A stretch of 64,000 nucleotides of DNA from Caballeronia terrestris (lineage in GTDB: Bacteria > Pseudomonadota > Gammaproteobacteria > Burkholderiales > Burkholderiaceae): NCBI RefSeq assembly GCF_001544515.1, contig NZ_FCOL02000015.1:79110-143109 (forward strand), written 5' to 3'. A program made the position numbers and the translations under genes. Positions within the stretch are counted from its first letter, which is position 1; each line of letters opens with the position of its first letter. This document shows positions 1-7,639 of this stretch, in pieces. The notes under the pieces were generated by a model. That model was not told where the DNA came from and did not search any database. It saw only the letters and a list, made by a program, of their open reading frames with translations.

Positions 1-1477
1 GCGGCGCATCGTCGGTGGGACGCCAGATTTCGCCGCCCGCAAGCGGGATTTCGACCGCCTGATCGATCAGCGTGTCTTCAGGCTTCGATCCTTGCGCAAA
101 GGCCGCGCCGTAGACAAACGGCTTGAAGGTTGAACCGGGCTGACGGCGCGCCTGCGAAACGTGATCGAACGGGTCCTGGCTGAAGTCGCGACTGCCGACC
201 CATGCCCTGATCTGCCCATTGCGCGGGTCCAGTGCGAGGAAGCCCGCCTGCATGCGCGTCTTGTTTTCGCATAGCGTGCGCATGAAACCGCGGTCGGAGG
301 CGAAGCGTTTCATCGCATCGTCGTCGGTGAGACCCATGTCGCGCGCCGCGCGATATTCGGGCGTCTCGCGCACGAACGCATGCACGAGATCCGCGTTGCC
401 AGCGTTGCATCCCGCATGCGCACCCCATGCCGCGTTGGCGATCGACTGCAACTGATTGCCCTGCCACACGACGGCCTGCGTCGCCATCGCCTGCAAGCGC
501 GAATCGATGGTCGTGCGCACGACGAGCCCATCGGAATAGATGTTGTAGTCGTTGTCGTCGGCCCAGGCGATCAGCCACTTGCGCAACTGCTGCGCGAAAT
601 GCGGCGCGCGGCCGGGGGCTTCCAGTTGCCGCTCGAAATCGACGCGCAACGGCCGGCGTTTCAGCGACTCATACGCGGATGGCGCGAGATGACCGAACTT
701 GACCATCTGCGCGAGCACGATGTTGCGCCGCTGCAGCGCGCGCTCAGGGTTGATCACCGGATTGTAGTAGCTGTTGCCCTTGAGCATGCCGATGAGCGTC
801 GCGCTCTCGGTGACGTCGAGCTTGCCGGCGGACTTGTCGAAGTACGTGCGCGCCGCCATCTCGATGCCGTATGCGTTGTAGAGGAACGGCACCGTGTTGA
901 GATACGTCTCGAGGATCTCTTCCTTCGTATAGACCGCTTCGATCTTGAACGCCGTGATCGCTTCCTTCACCTTACGCGTGATGGTCTGCGAGCGGCCGAT
1001 GTCGTCGGGATAGAGATTGCGCGCGAGCTGCTGCGTGATCGTCGAGCCGCCCTGTCGGTTCCCCGAAAACGTATGCAGCGCCGCCGATGCGGTGCGCCGG
1101 AAGTCGAGCCCGTGATGCTGATAGAAGCGATGGTCTTCGGTCGCGACGAGCGCGTCGACCACGTGCGGCGAGACATCGGCGAGCTTGACCCATTCGCGGT
1201 TCGTGGGCTTGAACTCGGCGAGCAGCTTGCCATCGGCGGAGAGAATCTGCGCGGGCTGCTCGACCTTCGCCTTGCGAAGATCGCCGATACCCGGCGTAAA
1301 CGGAATCAGGATCAGCACATAGAGCAGCACGAGCGCCGGTACGGCGGCGGCCGTCCAGGCGAAGTCGCGTCGCGTGGGATGCCTCAGGCGCGTCAGTGCG
1401 CGGGCGGCGTAGGGCTTGATGCGGGCGATGGACCGTGCAAAAAGGTCTCGAACAACGGATACGTCTGCGTGCTTCAC
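1..1477 (-). CDS. Class A penicillin-binding protein (PBP1A family), 3' part beyond left edge
   Basis: Bifunctional peptidoglycan glycosyltransferase/transpeptidase of the inner membrane, building and cross-linking periplasmic murein. About 492 codons are visible. One N-terminal membrane segment (about residues 39-57) precedes the glycosyltransferase domain, with the catalytic Glu at about residue 114 in ATEDHRFYQHHG and the GGSTITQQLARNL motif. The transpeptidase domain begins later, with the nucleophile Ser at about residue 449 in RQPGSTFKPFVYG. The C-terminus lies outside the window. An in-frame TAG lies a short way upstream and the only plausible start is a GTG (MKHADVSV) without a clear ribosome binding site, so the start is uncertain. 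Family assignment is firm; which PBP1 paralogue it is cannot be told. Confidence 0.9.
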   Translation of the reverse strand, partial: MKHADVSVVRDLFARSIARIKPYAARALTRLRHPTRRDFAWTAAAVPALVLLYVLILIPFTPGIGDLRKAKVEQPAQILSADGKLLAEFKPTNREWVKLADVSPHVVDALVATEDHRFYQHHGLDFRRTASAALHTFSGNRQGGSTITQQLARNLYPDDIGRSQTITRKVKEAITAFKIEAVYTKEEILETYLNTVPFLYNAYGIEMAARTYFDKSAGKLDVTESATLIGMLKGNSYYNPVINPERALQRRNIVLAQMVKFGHLAPSAYESLKRRPLRVDFERQLEAPGRAPHFAQQLRKWLIAWADDNDYNIYSDGLVVRTTIDSRLQAMATQAVVWQGNQLQSIANAAWGAHAGCNAGNADLVHAFVRETPEYRAARDMGLTDDDAMKRFASDRGFMRTLCENKTRMQAGFLALDPRNGQIRAWVGSRDFSQDPFDHVSQARRQPGSTFKPFVYGAAFAQGSKPEDTLIDQAVEIPLAGGEIWRPTDDAP

Positions 1478-1547
1478 ACTGGCATACCGGCAACTGAGAA
1501 AGGCTGCATGCTACCAAACGATCGCACGCAAGCCGTTCTTCATGGAT

Positions 1548-1790
1548 TCATCGCCGGGCGCCGCAATCGAGAATCGCGAGCAGCGCATCCACCTGTCGCA
1601 GATGCGCCCTCGATAAATGCTGAACGCTCATCAGCTGATTCAGGCGGCGCCGCCAGTACTCGGCGCCGAGCGCCGGATTGCCGGATTGATCGCCGAGCGA
1701 GCGCAGCACGGCCGAGCGGACGTGCCGGATATCCGCATCGATGATCGCCATTTCGTAGGCACCCGCAGGCATGTCGTTGTCGTATTCCAT
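1548..1790 (-). CDS. Small hypothetical protein with EYWRxRLN motif
   Basis: An 80-residue soluble protein with no signal peptide or membrane segment. Its C-terminal half (AEYWRRRLNQL, then QVDALLAILD) matches the protein at 52489-52797 (VEYWRERLNAV, then RIESLRAVLD), so the two are paralogues and the reading frame is probably real. It lies 70 bp upstream of the penicillin-binding protein on the same strand. The start could be the first ATG or the ATG six codons later (MPAGAYEM). An inverted repeat GATGTTC/GAACATC lies upstream at 1840-1876. Function unknown; a helical DNA- or protein-binding role is only a guess. Confidence 0.6.
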   Translation of the reverse strand: MEYDNDMPAGAYEMAIIDADIRHVRSAVLRSLGDQSGNPALGAEYWRRRLNQLMSVQHLSRAHLRQVDALLAILDCGARR

Positions 1791-1839
1791 GCCCTTGTTT
1801 ACGGCCGCTGCAACCCAAAAGTTGAGACTGAAGATCGGT

Positions 1840-1876
1840 GATGTTCGTTATCACACGGCCGTTATATTGGAACATC
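1840..1876. promoter_or_regulatory. Inverted repeat upstream of small gene
   Basis: GATGTTC (1840-1846) and GAACATC (1870-1876) form a perfect 7-bp inverted repeat separated by 23 bp. The interval is AT-rich relative to its surroundings and carries TATAAC-like sequence on the minus strand, so it could hold the promoter of the small gene ending at 1790. Regulator unknown. Confidence 0.35.
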
Positions 1877-1919
1877 TTTTGTCCACGGCTTACTCGACGA
1901 CTGCCGTGCAAGCCGCGCG

Positions 1920-3305
1920 TTACCCACCGATCAGCTTGGTCAACGCAGGCACGCTGAGCACGGCCGTGTAGTAGCCCATGAACTGCACGCCGGTATTGAA
2001 CCCGAAGTTGCGCGAGAGCAAGCCGCCGAGCAGACCCACCGTCAGGATCACTAGCAGGCCGAGCAGTTGCCCTTCCCACACGCTGATCACGACGATCAGC
2101 CCGACGAACGTCGCGATGATCGCTTCGTGGCTCAGCTTGCGCGCGACGAACGATGCGGCGCGATGCGCGTAATGCATCGACAGCGGATACGCGATCAGCG
2201 CGGCCAGCACGACGGCGAGCAAACCATAACCAAGGAACTCCCAGGTCGTCATCAGCGTGTGCAGGTTGTTGATCTGCCCGGTCGCCGAATCGACGAAGAA
2301 GCGCGGCGGCGCATTGAAGAGCGGCGCGGCGGGACCAGCGGCCACCGGGCTCAGCGGCAAGCCGAACGCGATCAGCGGGATTAGCGCCTCGGCGATATAC
2401 GTCGCTTCGGTCACACCGTTGCGTGCGGAAATCACGGTGGTGAGACGGTGATACGCATGCTTCACGCGCGACCCGACGAGTTCGCCGAGCACGACCGTCA
2501 TCGCGACCGGGCTGAATACGAACGTCGCGCTCGAGATCGCGGCAGTCGCGGCGACCCAGCCGCGCTGCTGTTTGTCGAGCACCTTCAGCGGGTTCGGAAA
2601 GTAGCCGCTCCAGCTCTTCACATCGGGGGCCAGCGAGAACGTGCGCACGCGCTCGCGCTTCATGCGGGCACGGTCGGCGGGCGAGAGGATCGAAAACAGG
2701 TCGGCGATCAACGGTCCGATTGCGATGCCGAGAAAGTAGCTCACGCTCAGCTTCACGCCATACTTGCCGGTCAACGCCTGCAAGCCGACGATCACCAGCA
2801 CGAACGGCACGAGCAGCAGCACCGACGCCCAGCGTCCCGACGAGAAGTACGCGATAGCAAGCGCAGCCGCGAGAAAGACCCACGGCGCGGCCTTCGTGAT
2901 CGTCGGACCGAACGGCGCGAGCAGCACGGCGAAGAGCACGGCGAGCGGCACCGCGACGAACGCCGCGACGATCGCGCCCGAGATCATCTTGCGCAGCGCG
3001 ATGTGCGGCACGCCGAGATTGCGCAGCATCGTCGCTTGCTGAAGGAGCGGCGTGGCGAGCGTGTCGCCGGGGATGCCGAGCAGCGCGGTCGGGATCGCGT
3101 GCGTCATGTGCTTCGACACGGCGCCCGCCATGAAGAACGAGAACACGCCGACGGGCGGCACGCCGAGCAGCACCACGAGCAACGTGAGCGGCGCGAGCGT
3201 GGTGGTCTCGTCGGTGCCCGAGATGAGGCCGATGCCCGAGAAGACGATCGCGCCGATCAACCCCATCGAGAGCGCGGCGATGAATTGCGAAAGCAGATGT
3301 TCCAT
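1920..3305 (-). CDS. TctA-like permease, large membrane subunit
   Basis: 461-residue polytopic inner-membrane protein with about ten hydrophobic segments, resembling the large permease subunit of tripartite tricarboxylate transporters (TctA family). Conserved-looking stretches include an early GLISGTDETTTLAPL segment and ALLGIPGDTLATPLL. It starts at the ATG whose A is the last base of the upstream gene's TGA (TGATG), implying translational coupling to the small membrane protein. No periplasmic binding protein (TctC) is in the window. Being co-directional and downstream of mvaA-mvaB, it may import mevalonate or a related organic acid; that substrate is inferred from context only. It is shorter than the roughly 500 residues usual for TctA. 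Confidence 0.75.
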   Translation of the reverse strand: MEHLLSQFIAALSMGLIGAIVFSGIGLISGTDETTTLAPLTLLVVLLGVPPVGVFSFFMAGAVSKHMTHAIPTALLGIPGDTLATPLLQQATMLRNLGVPHIALRKMISGAIVAAFVAVPLAVLFAVLLAPFGPTITKAAPWVFLAAALAIAYFSSGRWASVLLLVPFVLVIVGLQALTGKYGVKLSVSYFLGIAIGPLIADLFSILSPADRARMKRERVRTFSLAPDVKSWSGYFPNPLKVLDKQQRGWVAATAAISSATFVFSPVAMTVVLGELVGSRVKHAYHRLTTVISARNGVTEATYIAEALIPLIAFGLPLSPVAAGPAAPLFNAPPRFFVDSATGQINNLHTLMTTWEFLGYGLLAVVLAALIAYPLSMHYAHRAASFVARKLSHEAIIATFVGLIVVISVWEGQLLGLLVILTVGLLGGLLSRNFGFNTGVQFMGYYTAVLSVPALTKLIGG

Positions 3306-3784
3306 CAGATGACTCCTTCGCGGCTGGCGTGAAGAACGGGCGTTTTCGTATCGGGCGGCACGTCGTGTTTTTCGTAATCGGCGAAGAGGTCGTAGAGGCC
3401 GAGTTCCTTCATCTCGGCGACAACCGCCGGCGGCAGGTCCGCCACGCGCCCCAGGCCACCCGCTTCCGCCGCGAGCTGCGCCAACACTTCTTCGCGTCCG
3501 GCCGTGCCGATCGCTTCCTCGATCACCTCGCGTTTCGGCTTGAAGAGCCTCGCGCAGATGACGCCCGCGACAAGGCAGCCGCCGAGGCCGACGAGCATCG
3601 CGTAGGCGCGCGCCATCGCCGGATCGTGGACGTATGCTGCGAGCACGCGGCTCGCCACGAAAAACGCCCCAAGGCTCACCACGATGCCGATCGCGACCGA
3701 CCACGCGAGATGCCGCGTATCGACGGTATCGCCCCATATCTCGACGAGCTGATAGCCGTCTTGCCTGACCCTGCGTTGTTCCAT
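3305..3784 (-). CDS. Small membrane subunit paired with TctA-like permease
   Basis: 159 residues. Two hydrophobic helices (about residues 26-50 and 62-82) are followed by a soluble acidic C-terminal half. It occupies the TctB position of a tripartite tricarboxylate transporter but has two rather than the usual four membrane segments, so homology to TctB is not certain. The start ATG has a strong ribosome binding site (AAGGAGGAG) and the stop overlaps the permease start by one base. It probably forms a complex with the permease. A hairpin with its T-run on the opposite strand separates it from mvaB. Confidence 0.65.
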   Translation of the reverse strand: MEQRRVRQDGYQLVEIWGDTVDTRHLAWSVAIGIVVSLGAFFVASRVLAAYVHDPAMARAYAMLVGLGGCLVAGVICARLFKPKREVIEEAIGTAGREEVLAQLAAEAGGLGRVADLPPAVVAEMKELGLYDLFADYEKHDVPPDTKTPVLHASREGVI

Positions 3785-3810
3785 CGTCTCCTCCTTGTGG
3801 AGTTATCGGT

Positions 3811-3837
3811 GCCCGCGAAAACGCGGGCTTTTGTCTT
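3811..3837 (+). terminator. Intrinsic terminator facing against flanking genes
   Basis: Perfect 7-bp stem GCCCGCG/CGCGGGC with an AAAA loop, followed on the plus strand by TTTTGTCTT. Both neighbouring genes read on the minus strand, where the hairpin is not followed by a T-run. It therefore looks like a stop for antisense transcription, or a stem that partly uncouples mvaB from the transporter genes. Confidence 0.65.
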
Positions 3838-4772
3838 CAAGTACCGCACGCCTCACGACGACGCTTTCCTTCGATCGCACGCGCAACACGCGACGACGTC
3901 TCGCGCTTCAACGCCTGCGAAATGAACGCGCCGGCATCGGCGAGTTTGTACAGATCGATGCCGGTTCCGATACCCATCTCCTCGCACAGATAGACGACGT
4001 CCTCCGTCGCGACGTTGCCCGTCGCGCCCGGCGAATACGGACAGCCGCCGATGCCGGAAACCGAGCTGTCGAAGGTCGCGACACCGCATGCGAGCGCCGC
4101 GTTCACGTTGGCGATCGCCATGCCCCACGTATCGTGGAAATGTCCGGCCAGCGCTGTCACTGGAATGCTTTCCGTGCACGCATTGATCAGCGCTTCTGTC
4201 TTGCGCGGCGTGCCCGCGCCGATCGTGTCGCCGAGGCTGATCTCGTAGCATCCCATCTCGAAGAGACGCCGCGCGACGTTCGCGACCGCATGCGGATCGA
4301 TCGCGCCTTCGAACGGGCAGCCGAGCACGCACGAGACGTAGCCACGCACCCGCACACCAGCTTCGCGCGCCGCCGCGATCACCGGCGCGAAGCGCGCGAG
4401 GCTTTCATCGATGGAGCAATTGATGTTCTTCTGCGAGAACGTCTCCGATGCCGCCGCGAATACCGCCACCTCTTCAACATTCGCTTGCAGCGCCGCTTCG
4501 AGCCCCTTCACGTTGGGCACGAGCGCGGCGAGCGTCACGCCTTCGCGCCGACCGATGCGCGCGAGCACATCGGCGCCGTCGGCCATCTGCGGAACCCACT
4601 TCGGCGAGACGAACGAAGCGGCCTCGACATACGTGACGCCCGCATCGATCAGGCGCTCGATCAAGCCGACCTTCACCTCGACCGATACCGGCGACGGCTC
4701 GTTCTGCAGGCCATCGCGCGGACCGACTTCGACGATGCGCACGCGCGCAGGCATCAACGCGGCATCACGCAT
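3837..4772 (-). CDS. mvaB: Hydroxymethylglutaryl-CoA lyase
   Basis: 311 residues, the usual family length. It cleaves HMG-CoA to acetoacetate and acetyl-CoA in the cytoplasm. The TIM-barrel aldolase signatures are present: [10 protein letters not shown] near the N-terminus, the metal-binding HFHDTWG and the catalytic-Cys loop [14 protein letters not shown]. Its start overlaps the end of the HMG-CoA reductase gene by 8 bp, so the two are co-translated. HMG-CoA lyases also serve leucine breakdown, but the reductase partner points to mevalonate degradation as in the mvaAB operon of Pseudomonas mevalonii. Confidence 0.93.
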   Translation of the reverse strand: MRDAALMPARVRIVEVGPRDGLQNEPSPVSVEVKVGLIERLIDAGVTYVEAASFVSPKWVPQMADGADVLARIGRREGVTLAALVPNVKGLEAALQANVEEVAVFAAASETFSQKNINCSIDESLARFAPVIAAAREAGVRVRGYVSCVLGCPFEGAIDPHAVANVARRLFEMGCYEISLGDTIGAGTPRKTEALINACTESIPVTALAGHFHDTWGMAIANVNAALACGVATFDSSVSGIGGCPYSPGATGNVATEDVVYLCEEMGIGTGIDLYKLADAGAFISQALKRETSSRVARAIEGKRRREACGT

Positions 4773-6048
4773 CGCGCGGCCCCTGAAGCAGGCTCATGCC
4801 ATAGTCGACGCTCACGTTCTTCGCGGCCACCATCTTCCTGACGACCCAGTCGACGTCGCCGCCCGTCGCGCCCGCTGCGAGCGCGATGTTGCGCGCGTGC
4901 AGCGCCATGTGGCCCCGCTGGATGCCTTCGGTCGAGAGCGCGCGCAACGCGCCCATGTTCTGCGCGAGCCCGACTGCGACTGCGACTTCGCCGAGCGCCT
5001 GCGCCGACTTCACATCCATGATCTTCAACGCGAGGCGCGCGAGCGGATGCGTCTTGGTCGCGCCGCCGACGAGTCCGACCGGCATCGGCATCTCGATCGT
5101 GCCGACGAGGTCGCCGTTGTTCGCCACTTCCCACGTCGTGAGCGACGTGTAGCGCCCGTTTCGGCTCGCGTATGCATGCGCACCCGCCTCGACCGCGCGC
5201 CAGTCGTTGCCCGTCGCGACGATCACGGGATCGATGCCGTTCATGATGCCCTTGTTGTGCGTCGCCGCGCGATACGGATCGATCGCCGCGAAGAGGCACG
5301 CATCGACGACACCGGCAATCACGTCCTCGCCCGAATACTCTTTCGTCTTCAGCGTCTCGGCGGAATAGCGGACCTGGGCGCGTGCAAGGCGCAAGTCGGC
5401 GAGATTCGACAGGATGCGCAGCCGCACCTTGCCGCCCGTGATTTCCTCGATGCGACCCGCCACCGACTCCGCCATCGTGTTGACCGTGTTCGCACCCATC
5501 GCGTCGCGCACGTCGACGATCAGGTGCGCGACCACCATCGCGCCGCGCGGCGTGTCGGGGAACACGTGCACTTCGATGTCGCGGCAGCCGCCGCCGAGGC
5601 CGATCAGCACCTTGTCGCGCGCATTCGCGAGTTCGACCAGTTCATCGCGATGCTTGAGGATCGACAGGCGCGCGCCGTACGGGTCCGACACGCCGATCAC
5701 CTGCACCTGCGCGCGCATCAGCGGCCCGGTGCTCGACGTGCGAAAGCCGCCGGCCTCGCGCGAGAGCTTCGCCATATACGACGCCGCGGCGACGATCGAC
5801 GGCTCTTCGACCGCCATCGGCACAAGCACGTCGCAGCCGTTGATCTGGAAGTAGCCGGCGACGGCCATCGGCAGTTCGAACGTGCCGATCACGTTCTCGA
5901 TCATGCCGTTCGCCGTCTCGAGCGATAGCGCGCCGGGGTTCGCGAGCAACGCATGCTCGGCGTCGTCCAGTTCGACGGCGCGTGCGATGTGCCCGAGGCG
6001 TTCCGCGGGCGACATCGTCCGGAAGTTCGGCAGTTTCGAATCGATCAT
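4765..6048 (-). CDS. mvaA: Class II (degradative) HMG-CoA reductase
   Basis: 427 residues, matching class II enzymes. In the degradative direction it oxidises mevalonate and CoA to HMG-CoA with two NAD+. The catalytic residues known from the Pseudomonas mevalonii enzyme (E83, K267, D283, H381) appear one position earlier: E82 in VEEPSIV, K266 in [10 protein letters not shown]282 in ATGNDW and H380 in QRGHMALH. The start ATG (MIDSKLPNF) has an AGAGGAAG ribosome binding site; reading further upstream would run into the operator region. It heads the mvaA-mvaB unit and diverges from the MocR gene. Confidence 0.95.
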   Translation of the reverse strand: MIDSKLPNFRTMSPAERLGHIARAVELDDAEHALLANPGALSLETANGMIENVIGTFELPMAVAGYFQINGCDVLVPMAVEEPSIVAAASYMAKLSREAGGFRTSSTGPLMRAQVQVIGVSDPYGARLSILKHRDELVELANARDKVLIGLGGGCRDIEVHVFPDTPRGAMVVAHLIVDVRDAMGANTVNTMAESVAGRIEEITGGKVRLRILSNLADLRLARAQVRYSAETLKTKEYSGEDVIAGVVDACLFAAIDPYRAATHNKGIMNGIDPVIVATGNDWRAVEAGAHAYASRNGRYTSLTTWEVANNGDLVGTIEMPMPVGLVGGATKTHPLARLALKIMDVKSAQALGEVAVAVGLAQNMGALRALSTEGIQRGHMALHARNIALAAGATGGDVDWVVRKMVAAKNVSVDYGMSLLQGPRDA

Positions 6049-6122
6049 GTGTCTTCCTCTCCTGATGGGGCGCCGTGCCGGCGGACTTGCGGGCATTCGG
6101 CGGTTGAGCGAATAATAGGCGG

Positions 6123-6176
6123 ACTGTACCCATATGAAAGGTACAATTCGGGAAGACAGTCTGCGTACTGTACCCA
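6123..6176. promoter_or_regulatory. Candidate MocR operator between mvaA and its regulator
   Basis: The 10-mer ACTGTACCCA occurs twice in direct orientation (6123-6132 and 6167-6176), start to start 44 bp, about four helical turns. Between them GGTAC (6140-6144) forms an inverted pair with GTACC (6126-6130). MocR regulators commonly bind direct repeats in divergent promoter regions, so this is the likely binding site controlling both mvaA and the regulator gene. Confidence 0.6.
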
Positions 6177-6211
6177 AAACAGTCACGCGTCAATAGGGAG
6201 GATTCGAGGTC

Positions 6212-7594
6212 ATGCGCGGCGAGAAGAAGAGCCTGTCTGGCGTGCTGGCGGACAATTTGAGCAGACAGATCGCCGAAGGCCTCCTGCGCGCCGGCGACAA
6301 ACTGCCCTCCATTAGGGAATATGCTGAGGCGAACGGCTGCTCGAAAAACACCGTCATCAGCGCATTCGATGCGCTCGCGGCGAACGGCCTGATCGAGCCG
6401 CGTCGCGGAGCGGGATTTTTCGTGGCGAGCGCGGGCAAGGCTCCACAGCACGACGAGGACACGCGCACGCTCGATCGCGCGATGGATTCTGTCTGGCTCA
6501 TGCGCGAGCAGTTGCAGAGCAAGCCCGGTGTGCTGAATCTGGGCGAAGGATTTCCGCCGGTCGAATGGCTCGAGGAGACGCGGCTCGACCACTTTCATCA
6601 GCGCGTGGTGCGCACGGGTGTCGCGTCGCTGTTTCGCTATGGGAGCCGCTTCGGGTATCTGCCGTTGCGGCAGCATTTGCAGCAGAAGCTCGCGGGCTAC
6701 GAGATCGAAGCGGCGCCGCAACAGATCGTGATGACGCACGGCGCCAATCAGGCGATGGACATGGTCGTCCGCTATTTCGTGCGGCCGGGCGATGCCGTGC
6801 TCGTCGACGATCCGGGGTATTACGCGCTGTTCGGCAAGCTGAAGCTGAGCGGGGCGAATATCGTCGGCGTGCCGCGTGGCATCGACGGGCCGGATATCGC
6901 TGCGCTGGAGGAAAAGCTCAAGACGCATCGGCCGAAGCTCTTCTTCACGCAATCGGTCGGACACAATCCCACCGCCACCGATACCAGCGCCGCCAAGGCG
7001 CATCGCATCCTGCAACTGGCGGAGGCGCACGACTTGATCGTGGTCGAGAACGATGCGCTCGCTGATCTCAAGCCGCGCTCGGCCATGCGGATTTCCGCGC
7101 TTGATCAGTTGCGGCGCACGATCTATATCGGGAGCTTTTCGAAGTCGGTTTCCGCAGCGCTACGAGTGGGATTTCTCGCGTGCGATGCGAATCTCGCAAG
7201 CGATCTCGCCGATGTGAAGATGCTGATTCACGTAAGCAGTTCGGAGTATTGCGAGCGCACGCTCGATGCCATCGTCAGCGACGGGCATTTCCTGCGCCAT
7301 ACGAACCGGTTGCAGGAGCGGCTCAGGCGCGCGACGGCGGCGGGCGTTGCCGCGCTCGGCAAGCTGGGGGCCGAGATCTACAAGGTCAGCGAACAGAGCC
7401 TTTATCTGTGGGCTGCGCTACCCGGGCACGACGATTCGATCGAACTCGCGAGGAAGATGCTGGAGCACAACGTCATTCTGGCGCCGGGGACCATCTTCTC
7501 CGCGCATGCGGATGGCGCTTCGAAGTGGTGCCGGTTCAATGTCGCTTATCTCGGGGATGAGCGGTTTGTGAAGGCGTTGGAGCGGTGTCGATGA
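6212..7594 (+). CDS. MocR-type transcriptional regulator (GntR HTH + aminotransferase fold)
   Basis: 460 residues. The N-terminal GntR winged helix (about residues 8-72, LPSIREYAEANGCSKNTVISAFDAL) is followed by a fold-type I aminotransferase-like domain, with a PLP-binding Lys at about residue 311 (GSFSKSVSAALRVGF), the HNPT motif at about 251-254 and Asp at about 281. Such proteins sense PLP or amino-compound ligands and usually control a divergent operon. Here that is mvaA-mvaB and the transporter, which would be an unusual target for this family. The start ATG has GGGAGG and GAGG upstream. A terminator follows directly. Confidence 0.88.
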   Translation: MRGEKKSLSGVLADNLSRQIAEGLLRAGDKLPSIREYAEANGCSKNTVISAFDALAANGLIEPRRGAGFFVASAGKAPQHDEDTRTLDRAMDSVWLMREQLQSKPGVLNLGEGFPPVEWLEETRLDHFHQRVVRTGVASLFRYGSRFGYLPLRQHLQQKLAGYEIEAAPQQIVMTHGANQAMDMVVRYFVRPGDAVLVDDPGYYALFGKLKLSGANIVGVPRGIDGPDIAALEEKLKTHRPKLFFTQSVGHNPTATDTSAAKAHRILQLAEAHDLIVVENDALADLKPRSAMRISALDQLRRTIYIGSFSKSVSAALRVGFLACDANLASDLADVKMLIHVSSSEYCERTLDAIVSDGHFLRHTNRLQERLRRATAAGVAALGKLGAEIYKVSEQSLYLWAALPGHDDSIELARKMLEHNVILAPGTIFSAHADGASKWCRFNVAYLGDERFVKALERCR

Positions 7595-7598
7595 ATGA

Positions 7599-7624
7599 GC
7601 GTGCGAGCAAGCCCGCACGCTTTT
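7599..7624 (+). terminator. Intrinsic terminator after MocR gene
   Basis: Stem GCGTGCG/CGCACGC (7 bp) followed by TTTT. It lies between the convergent MocR and TonB-receptor genes and ends the plus-strand transcript. Confidence 0.7.
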
Positions 7625-7639
7625 GCCACACCATCATTT

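Noticed and set aside
2448..3332. Long plus-strand open frame opposite the TctA-like permease
   Set aside because: Extremely Arg/His/Asp-rich translation with no fold-like pattern; it is a shadow of the real gene in high-GC DNA.
4411..5928. 505-codon open frame opposite mvaA and mvaB
   Set aside because: The minus strand has unambiguous enzymes with all catalytic residues; the antisense translation is compositionally artificial.
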